DNA of 7,433 nucleotides from Eubacterium sp. GTDB lineage: Bacteria; Bacillota; Clostridia; Lachnospirales; Lachnospiraceae. The stretch spans positions 1 to 7,433 of the forward strand of contig JAILAS010000076.1 of assembly GCA_024681495.1 (NCBI GenBank). Direction: 5' to 3'. Positions 1 to 4,668 of this stretch are shown one piece after another (the first letter of the stretch is position 1; every line of letters begins with the position of its first letter). Under the pieces are notes generated by a model. That model did no database searches. It was not told where the DNA came from and saw nothing but the letters and a program-made list of their open reading frames with translations. The position numbers and the translations under genes are program-made.

Positions 1-103
1 GGCGGCCCGTCAGCTCCAGGTAGGTCGCTTGAACGCCCCGGCGACGGGTGCGTCAGAAAGATGATCACGCTAGACAGAACCCGGCTTATCGTCCTGGGCG
101 CAT
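1..103 (+). ncRNA. rnpB: RNase P RNA, 3' end (5' part outside window)
   Basis: This is the catalytic RNA of ribonuclease P, which cuts the 5' leader from pre-tRNAs. The stretch GACAGAACCCGGCTTATCG at 75-93 is the conserved 3' end of bacterial A-type RNase P RNA. It is preceded by GGTAGG and GCTTGA at about 19-32, in the order seen in the E. coli RNA. Between them, ACGCCC (33-38) can pair with GGGTGCGT (46-53), apart from one bulged base, which fits the P18 hairpin. GATGATCACGC follows, as in other family members. Bases after 93 (about 94-103) should pair with the missing 5' end as helix P1, so the exact 3' end is approximate. The gene runs toward the glycosyltransferase operon and shares its terminator. 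An open plus-strand frame across this stretch is not a gene. Confidence 0.93.
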
Positions 104-107
104 TGAC

Positions 108-148
108 AAAAACAGCGTCTTCCCGCGGGAAGACGCTTTAATTGTTTT
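108..148. terminator. Bidirectional intrinsic terminator between rnpB and the glycosyltransferase operon
   Basis: Bases 114-125 and 126-137 form a perfect 24-base inverted repeat (AGCGTCTTCCCG / CGGGAAGACGCT). On the minus strand it is followed by five T's (complement of 108-112). On the plus strand it is followed by a T-rich run at 137-148. It can therefore end rnpB transcription rightward and operon transcription leftward. The stop codon of the 194-residue gene (138-140) touches the foot of the stem. Confidence 0.9.
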
Positions 149-722
149 CTAGCGCTTTCAACGTTTCCATAGCGCGGGAAAGTTCGCCCGTGCTGCGGAT
201 GTTCTCGGCCATGAGCTCCTCCATAATCTTCCTGACCGTATCGCTCCCTATGGTGTCGTAGACGAACGCCTCCGCGAACTCCCTGAAGAACGGAGTCTCA
301 TATGCATACTCCCACCATATTGCCTCCAGCGGATGGTGATACCTGTTTCCCATCCACGGTATGCTCCGGGAGAAGCTTATAATGCAGCCGCCGGGAGGAT
401 CGCCGGCCTGCTGCTCCGCGGGCTCCTCCTCCACCAGATAATCCGGCGAGATGAGCTTCCACTCTCCGGAGAGATCCTGCAGCACCAGATCGTACTCGGT
501 AACAATTATGAGCCCGGGGATTCTAAACACATCATCCTTAGGCATGACCTCGACCTCCACGCCGAGCCCCCGTGCCACGTCAACCAGCGGCTCTATCACG
601 CTCTCGTCGTCCAGATAAAGAGTGAAGTTTTCCTCGTGCGCGGCGAGCGCCACAAGACTTACGCAGGCCTGCTTCTCGTGCTCCTTGCCGAACTCCAGAT
701 ATATTTTCAAACCCTCACTCAT
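138..722 (-). CDS. Mini glycosyltransferase-8-like protein, probably non-catalytic
   Basis: This 194-residue cytoplasmic protein has no signal peptide or membrane segment. I see clear likeness to the neighbouring glycosyltransferase. Residues 5-66 read like its first beta-alpha-beta unit. Residues 114-140 match its C-terminal motif: both contain PW, G, YH and WW-[DE]-YA in the same order and spacing. The family signature HxxGxxKPW is degraded, with His, Gly and Lys replaced by Ser116, Arg119 and Ile121. The DxD metal motif appears only as EYD (76-78) in a by-eye alignment. The segment between these motifs is about 38 residues, against about 135 in the full enzyme, so the NxG and DQD motifs are absent. 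A perfect AGGAGG at 730-735, 7 bases before the ATG, fixes the start. The ATG overlaps the upstream stop codon region by 8 bases, suggesting translational coupling. It may be a partner or regulator of the enzyme, or a decaying duplicate. The reading frame is intact, which favours a functional protein. Confidence 0.85.
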   Translation of the reverse strand: MSEGLKIYLEFGKEHEKQACVSLVALAAHEENFTLYLDDESVIEPLVDVARGLGVEVEVMPKDDVFRIPGLIIVTEYDLVLQDLSGEWKLISPDYLVEEEPAEQQAGDPPGGCIISFSRSIPWMGNRYHHPLEAIWWEYAYETPFFREFAEAFVYDTIGSDTVRKIMEELMAENIRSTGELSRAMETLKALENN

Positions 723-1701
723 CTTCCGGCCTCCTAATCTCGCTGAATGAATTTATGTTCCTCATAACCGTGGTGATGTTCTCCCTGAGGGCAATGTTCT
801 TTCGGGCCATGTCCCTGGCCTTCTCACGAAACCTCGTGCGCTGCAGCGTCATACCTATGAACCGTTCCAAAAACGAGTCGGAGTAGCCGGTCTGAAGCGC
901 GTAGTCCCACCACAGCCCCTCGCACCGGTAGTGGTAATGATTACCGCCGTTCCAGGGCTTGTCGCCGGCGAAGTGTACGATGCTCACCCTGCGCCTTAGC
1001 GAATCCTTGTCGTAGCCCCTGATGTGGGCATTTCTTCCGAACAGATTCCAGTTCCACTCGTCCACGAACACGGTGTTCTCTCCATGCGCCAGGTTAAGCA
1101 GATCCTGATCGGGGAGCTCCAGTTTAAAGTCCACCTCCATGGCAATGGCCAGGTAATCACGCAGCCCCCACGTCGACCTGAGCTTCGCCGAGTTCATGAG
1201 CATCACGCCGGAGTTGAAGTATTTATTGTTCTCAATAAGGGCATTCAGCCTGTCGGAATGGAGGTCCCCGTATGAGATGACGGAGTCCCTGGTCATGTCC
1301 ATGTCGTGGCAGGCAATCACATCTCCTCCCCTGAAGTTCATGGTGTAGAGCGGGGCCACGTCCTTATTTACCACTATGTCGCCATCCAGGTAAAGGAGCC
1401 TGTCCACCTCCTGCGGGAGAAGGTCGTTAAGGGCCAGCCTGAAGCAGGATTCCACCGGGTGATTTCCCGTCTCATAGAGCCTCTTGTCGAAGACCTCGCG
1501 CGATACCGTGAGGTAGATAAGGTGGTTCTTATAGCGGGCACACAGCGCTCCCAGGTGCTTCTTCGACTCCTCCGACAGTCCGTCGGTGAGCAGATGGACC
1601 GTTATTTCGTGATCCTCGTTGTTCTTAAAAAGCGAATAGAGCATCACGTAGGTATAGGGGACATACGCCTCGTTTAATGATGTGGCAACGTTCATTTTCA
1701 T
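715..1701 (-). CDS. Family 8 glycosyltransferase (retaining, nucleotide-sugar dependent)
   Basis: This is a cytoplasmic enzyme expected to move a sugar from a nucleotide sugar to a glycan, lipid or protein acceptor. With the start chosen here it has 328 residues, normal for the LgtC/GspA-like family. All family motifs are intact: the N-terminal NVATSLNEAYVPY nucleotide-binding strand, DGD at 106-108 for the metal and diphosphate, NSG at 163-165, DQD at 198-200, and HFAGDKPW at 243-250. The last 70 residues are helical and basic (RTRFREKARDMARKN), which may bind membrane or acceptor. The TTG at 1737 is rejected as a start because it lies in the -35 box. The ATG at 1701 sits at the predicted transcription start, and a second ATG at 1695 is an alternative. 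Neither has a Shine-Dalgarno. It is the first gene of a two-gene operon ending at the rnpB terminator. Donor and acceptor cannot be read from sequence. Confidence 0.93.
   Translation of the reverse strand: MKMNVATSLNEAYVPYTYVMLYSLFKNNEDHEITVHLLTDGLSEESKKHLGALCARYKNHLIYLTVSREVFDKRLYETGNHPVESCFRLALNDLLPQEVDRLLYLDGDIVVNKDVAPLYTMNFRGGDVIACHDMDMTRDSVISYGDLHSDRLNALIENNKYFNSGVMLMNSAKLRSTWGLRDYLAIAMEVDFKLELPDQDLLNLAHGENTVFVDEWNWNLFGRNAHIRGYDKDSLRRRVSIVHFAGDKPWNGGNHYHYRCEGLWWDYALQTGYSDSFLERFIGMTLQRTRFREKARDMARKNIALRENITTVMRNINSFSEIRRPEDE
723..735 (-). promoter_or_regulatory. Strong ribosome binding site of the mini glycosyltransferase gene
   Basis: The complement of 730-735 is AGGAGG, 7 bases before the ATG at 722. 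It lies inside the end of the upstream gene. A full-consensus site here, with none on the first gene, suggests the second protein is made at least as well as the enzyme. Confidence 0.85.
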
Positions 1702-1737
1702 AAGATAAATAATACAACACGGCCGGTTTTTAATCAA
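1702..1737 (-). promoter_or_regulatory. Sigma-A type promoter of the glycosyltransferase operon, giving a leaderless mRNA
   Basis: On the minus strand TTGATT (1732-1737) and TATTAT (1709-1714) are separated by exactly 17 bases, a near-consensus housekeeping promoter. Transcription should start about 6-8 bases past the -10, at 1702 or 1701. Base 1701 is the A of the chosen ATG, so the mRNA would have essentially no 5' leader. This agrees with the absence of any Shine-Dalgarno. Confidence 0.75.
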
Positions 1738-1739
1738 CG

Positions 1740-1780
1740 AACTAAAAGAGGCGCCCCACCGAAATCCGGTGAGGCGCCTC
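1740..1780 (-). terminator. Intrinsic terminator of the hydrolase lipoprotein gene
   Basis: Bases 1748-1755 (GAGGCGCC) pair with 1773-1780. One mismatch follows, then 1757-1761 pair with 1767-1771, leaving a 5-base loop. On the minus strand the stem is followed by TTTTAGTT (complement of 1740-1747). It lies 18 bases past the stop codon at 1799 and directly abuts the next promoter. Confidence 0.88.
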
Positions 1781-1798
1781 TCGTAAAACTACACGTTT

Positions 1799-3580
1799 TT
1801 ACTTGTTATAAGTGATTTCTCCGTCGGCGTTTCTGCTGTACTGGCTCATGAACTCCCACGCGAGCGTCGCATAGTAGTCGGAGCAGGAGTGGGCCGCACC
1901 CTCGAGGGTTACGAACTCCATGAAGTTCCCTTCATAACCGTCCATGCTCATGGTCTGAACGTTATAGTTCAGCGTCTTATATGTGACGGTCTCGGTCTTC
2001 TCCGTCTCGAATCCCCAGTAGGGATATGCGGCGTAATCGAACGAATCGATTTTGATCTCGTTCATGGCGAACATCGACTCGAGGCCGGTCGTATCCCCGC
2101 GAATGCCAAGCATCATGGGATTGCCATCCTCGTCCTCGGTGATGTTGTTGTCGTCAATGGTGCCGACCATTACTGCGAACGGAAGGTCGAACGTGCTCGT
2201 ATCGGCGGCGGCGTCGTTAACGAGGCCTGTCGCTCCCATGCAAACCACTCCGGCGAAAAGCTCGGGATACTGCTCGGCCACGAATCCTGTAGTGGCTCCT
2301 CCCATGGAGAATCCGGTGAGGTAAACCCTGCTCTCATCAATACCGTAGGTCTCGGACGCGTACTCTATGACGGACTTAACGAAGTCGGGCGCATCCGTAT
2401 TGCCGGTCGCATCTCCCATGCCGAATCCGGGATAATCGGGCGCGATAACAACGAGGCCCTCCTGAGCAGCCATATCAGCCCATCCGGTCGAGTTTACGGT
2501 ATAGTAGGGATCGTCGCTCAGTCCGTGAAGGACGATAATGAGCGGCGCCCCGTCCTCCGCGGTCTCGGGCACGAAGTCGTGCACCTCGTAGCCGTCCATC
2601 TCGTGATCGGTCACGGTGATTCCCAGCTCGGAGTAGTTCGGCCAGGTCTCGAGGAGCCAGTCGCCCTGAATGGTGTTATCGAGCACCACATTGCCGTCCA
2701 GGCAGGCCCTGGTAAGGTGGCTGAGCGTCTTATCCCACGCGGTCCTTATGGTATCGGCGTCGAAGCTGTCGGAACCCTCAACAGAAATCACCTGCTTCTC
2801 GGTGTATCCGGAATTATAGGAGCGGTCGCCATCGTCCGTGTCGGTTTCGTTGACCTTCTTATAGTACTCAACGGCGTTATCCTGCGCGTTTACGAGGTAC
2901 GCGGGGAGGGCATATCCTTCCGAAATGCTCTCGTCCATCTCTCCGCCGAATGTAAGAATTCCTGCTATGCGGCCGGCGTTCTGGCTGAGCACATTGTTTA
3001 CGAATGTGGAACCCGAGCCCTCCGCCATGATGTACTGAAGATTGTTGTAGATGCAGCGGTTATACTCTGAAGTGGGGCCGGTCTGCGTCATGCTGATCGT
3101 GCCTCCGGACAGATACTTCTGCGATGCCTCGTAAAGCTCGAGGTCGGCCTCCTCCCAGCTGCTGCCGTTTAAGGGCTGGGGAACAATGATGTACGCCGGG
3201 GACTCCTCGGCAATCGTATCAAGTCCAAGCGCCTTTATGGCCTCGTAGGCCTCGTCCTCAGATTCGTAGGGCGTATCCGGGTACAGATAAATAGCGCCGT
3301 TAAGCAATCCACTCATCAGATCGAATGTGTGCGGATTCTCCGGCGCATAAACGTAGAAAGTGCTCCCTTCCACTCCCATGTCATTAATAGTATTCATTCC
3401 TGCCACCACGTTCTGTGCATCACCCGACGCATCGGCTGACGCATCAGCGGAAGCTACCGCAGCGTTCCCCGAGGCATCCAAAGACGCGTCTCCACTACCT
3501 GCTCCCTGAGATCCGCAGCCTGTCGCAATGCAGGCTCCGGCCATCAGAGAACATAGCAACAATAACCCTCTTTTTTTCAT
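1799..3580 (-). CDS. Surface lipoprotein with tandem alpha/beta-hydrolase domains, C-terminal one an active esterase type
   Basis: A 593-residue protein exported and lipid-anchored to the outer face of the membrane. Residues 1-21 form a lipoprotein signal peptide (KKR, hydrophobic core, IATG before Cys22). Residues 25-56 are a flexible linker of Asp-Ala-Ser repeats. The C-terminal domain, about 335-593, is an alpha/beta-hydrolase like PHB-depolymerase and feruloyl-esterase relatives. It has an oxyanion-type HG at 352-353, a nucleophile elbow GFSMGG at 423-428 with Ser425, a likely acid Asp476 or Asp477 after a beta strand, and a likely catalytic His564. Residues 70-250 resemble a second hydrolase fold whose elbow reads EGSGST (187-192), lacking the usual glycines, so it is probably degenerate. 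The start is fixed by AGGAGG 6 bases upstream. The longer frame begins inside the promoter. The substrate is probably an ester of a plant or microbial polymer or small molecule, but this is not visible. A LysR gene lies just upstream in the same direction. Confidence 0.9.
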   Translation of the reverse strand: MKKRGLLLLCSLMAGACIATGCGSQGAGSGDASLDASGNAAVASADASADASGDAQNVVAGMNTINDMGVEGSTFYVYAPENPHTFDLMSGLLNGAIYLYPDTPYESEDEAYEAIKALGLDTIAEESPAYIIVPQPLNGSSWEEADLELYEASQKYLSGGTISMTQTGPTSEYNRCIYNNLQYIMAEGSGSTFVNNVLSQNAGRIAGILTFGGEMDESISEGYALPAYLVNAQDNAVEYYKKVNETDTDDGDRSYNSGYTEKQVISVEGSDSFDADTIRTAWDKTLSHLTRACLDGNVVLDNTIQGDWLLETWPNYSELGITVTDHEMDGYEVHDFVPETAEDGAPLIIVLHGLSDDPYYTVNSTGWADMAAQEGLVVIAPDYPGFGMGDATGNTDAPDFVKSVIEYASETYGIDESRVYLTGFSMGGATTGFVAEQYPELFAGVVCMGATGLVNDAAADTSTFDLPFAVMVGTIDDNNITEDEDGNPMMLGIRGDTTGLESMFAMNEIKIDSFDYAAYPYWGFETEKTETVTYKTLNYNVQTMSMDGYEGNFMEFVTLEGAAHSCSDYYATLAWEFMSQYSRNADGEITYNK

Positions 3581-3592
3581 TTTTCTCCTCCT
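3581..3592 (-). promoter_or_regulatory. Ribosome binding site that fixes the lipoprotein start
   Basis: The minus strand reads AGGAGGAGAAAA followed by the ATG at 3580. AGGAGG occupies 3587-3592 with 6-base spacing, and the KKR-type signal peptide follows at once. This settles the start against a longer upstream frame. Confidence 0.9.
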
Positions 3593-3623
3593 AGCAAAAT
3601 GCAAACTAATGGTTACTAAGGCC

Positions 3624-3652
3624 ATTATAGGTGAGAAAAACAGGACAAACAA
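3624..3652 (-). promoter_or_regulatory. Promoter of the hydrolase lipoprotein gene
   Basis: On the minus strand a perfect TATAAT (3624-3629) lies 17 bases from TTGTTT (3647-3652). The predicted start near 3617 gives a leader of about 37 bases containing the AGGAGG. The -35 is weak, which suits activator control. Confidence 0.75.
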
Positions 3653-3675
3653 ACAGCTAAACGGGGTGAACTGTT
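3652..3675. promoter_or_regulatory. Inverted repeat next to the -35 box, candidate LysR-type operator
   Basis: AACAG (3652-3656) and CTGTT (3671-3675) form an inverted repeat with a 14-base centre, touching the weak -35 of the lipoprotein promoter. LysR-type activators commonly bind partly palindromic sites just upstream of the -35. The LysR gene ends 13 bases away. The assignment is an inference from position. The arms are short and could be chance. Confidence 0.4.
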
Positions 3676-3687
3676 AAACCTTTTGGT

Positions 3688-4560
3688 TTATTTGCGAAAG
3701 AACTTCAATATGCCGTCTATGAAGTCGCGGCAATCCGAATCCGGCGTCTTATCGTAGTTTATCGAATACGAGAACGACGATCCGGGGGTGACAATCGGAT
3801 ATATGTTCACCTCCTTCTCCCAGCCGTAGATTCTGGTTACGTTCAAAGGCACGAGCGAAGCGCACAGGCCGCCCAAGCACATCTTTTTTACGACGTCGCC
3901 GTTCACTATTCCGGATGCAATGGTAGGCGTGAATCCGAGCCGTTCCCCGAACGAATCCCAGAACACTGACGCACCGTTTCCAAACGGCAGTTCCGAAAAC
4001 GAGTTTATGTCGCCGCGCTCGAACTCGCGTCTCATGTAATCGGCGGTCTCGCCATACGTCCTCTCAATCAGGGCGTCACTCACCGCCACGCACACGCAGT
4101 CCTCCATGAGGACCTCATGCTCACAGTCAGAGAAAAAGTATTCCGGCGAAAGATATATATCCGCCTCGTCGTGAGTGCCGTCGTTGTGGATCGGGACCAG
4201 CTCCACCTCGCAGTGCGGATGGCTCAGCTGAAAAACAACGACGAGATTCGTCAGCACCTCCGGGATCCCCACCTCCATGATGCCGACCCTTATCTGCTTC
4301 TTCTTCGTCGTCTCAGAGACCTTGCGCATCATGCGGTCGCGGAGTTTGAGCATCTGACGCGCATCACGATATACGATTTCCCCGGCCTCGGTCAGACGAA
4401 GCGGCCGGGTTCGCACGAAAAGATCTGCTCCGATTTCCTTCTCGAGTTTTCTTATTTGCTTGCCAAGCGCCTGCTCGGTGATAAAGAGCTTCTGCGCCGC
4501 CTTGCGCATCTCCTTCTCCTTGGCCACCATGACAAAGTATTCCAGGTTTAAAAAATTCAT
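3688..4560 (-). CDS. LysR-type transcriptional regulator
   Basis: A 290-residue DNA-binding regulator of usual family length. Residues 1-60 are the winged helix-turn-helix, with the typical order LEYFVMVAKEKEMRKAA, TEQALGKQIRKLE, and LTEAG at the wing. Residues 61-85 are the linker helix. From about 90 (IRVGIMEV) to the end is the effector-binding domain of the periplasmic-binding-protein type. Recognition helix TEQALGKQIRKLE is atypical where most relatives have SQPALSRQI. The start at 4560 is preferred because GGAGG lies 8 bases upstream and the family normally begins at this point. An ATG 33 bases upstream falls in the -10 box. The gene runs in the same direction as the esterase lipoprotein 107 bases downstream, which is its likely target. 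Effector unknown. No clear terminator follows it, so some read-through into the lipoprotein gene is possible. Confidence 0.93.
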   Translation of the reverse strand: MNFLNLEYFVMVAKEKEMRKAAQKLFITEQALGKQIRKLEKEIGADLFVRTRPLRLTEAGEIVYRDARQMLKLRDRMMRKVSETTKKKQIRVGIMEVGIPEVLTNLVVVFQLSHPHCEVELVPIHNDGTHDEADIYLSPEYFFSDCEHEVLMEDCVCVAVSDALIERTYGETADYMRREFERGDINSFSELPFGNGASVFWDSFGERLGFTPTIASGIVNGDVVKKMCLGGLCASLVPLNVTRIYGWEKEVNIYPIVTPGSSFSYSINYDKTPDSDCRDFIDGILKFFRK

Positions 4561-4573
4561 TATTTCGCCCTCC
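4561..4573 (-). promoter_or_regulatory. Ribosome binding site that fixes the LysR start
   Basis: GGAGG (complement of 4569-4573) lies 8 bases before the ATG at 4560, within a G-rich GGGGAGGG run. The upstream in-frame ATG at 4593 has no such site. Confidence 0.75.
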
Positions 4574-4591
4574 CCGACTGTCACTCCGTTC

Positions 4592-4602
4592 ATGATACCA
4601 CA
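4592..4602 (-). promoter_or_regulatory. Extended -10 promoter of the LysR gene
   Basis: The minus strand reads TGTGG then TATCAT (4592-4597), matching the Gram-positive TRTGN extended -10. No good -35 is visible at 16-18 bases, as expected of extended -10 promoters. Predicted start near 4585 gives a leader of about 25 bases. The TG element overlaps the end of the upstream terminator's T-run. Confidence 0.6.
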
Positions 4603-4633
4603 AAAACGGCGCGCACCACAGGGTGCACGCCGT
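4601..4633 (-). terminator. Intrinsic terminator of the beta-helix protein gene
   Basis: ACGGCG (4606-4611) pairs with CGCCGT (4628-4633) and GCACC (4613-4617) with GGTGC (4622-4626), with one mismatch and a 4-base loop. On the minus strand TTTTTG follows. It lies 36 bases after the stop codon at 4669. Confidence 0.88.
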
Positions 4634-4668
4634 CTGCAAAAACTGTATTCTGTTTCTTCTTTCGGGAA

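Noticed and set aside
1..141. Open plus-strand frame ending at 139-141
   Set aside because: It is the RNase P RNA followed by its terminator. The conserved RNA motifs explain the sequence.
1702..1737. TTG start adding 12 residues to the glycosyltransferase
   Set aside because: The codons coincide with the -35 and -10 boxes, there is no ribosome binding site, and the family begins at MNVATS.
1889..3070. Long plus-strand frame opposite the lipoprotein
   Set aside because: It is a mirror of a gene with strong domain evidence, and its protein has no recognisable domain.
3581..3652. Longer start of the lipoprotein (24 more residues)
   Set aside because: It begins with TTG in the -35 box and would place residues before a clean lipoprotein signal peptide that has its own AGGAGG.
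3675..3690. Hairpin TAAACC-TTTT-GGTTTA as LysR terminator
   Set aside because: The 6-base-pair AT-rich stem includes the stop codon and has no T-tract after it on the minus strand.
4561..4593. ATG 33 bases upstream in the LysR gene
   Set aside because: It overlaps the -10 box, lacks a ribosome binding site and adds residues before the usual family start.
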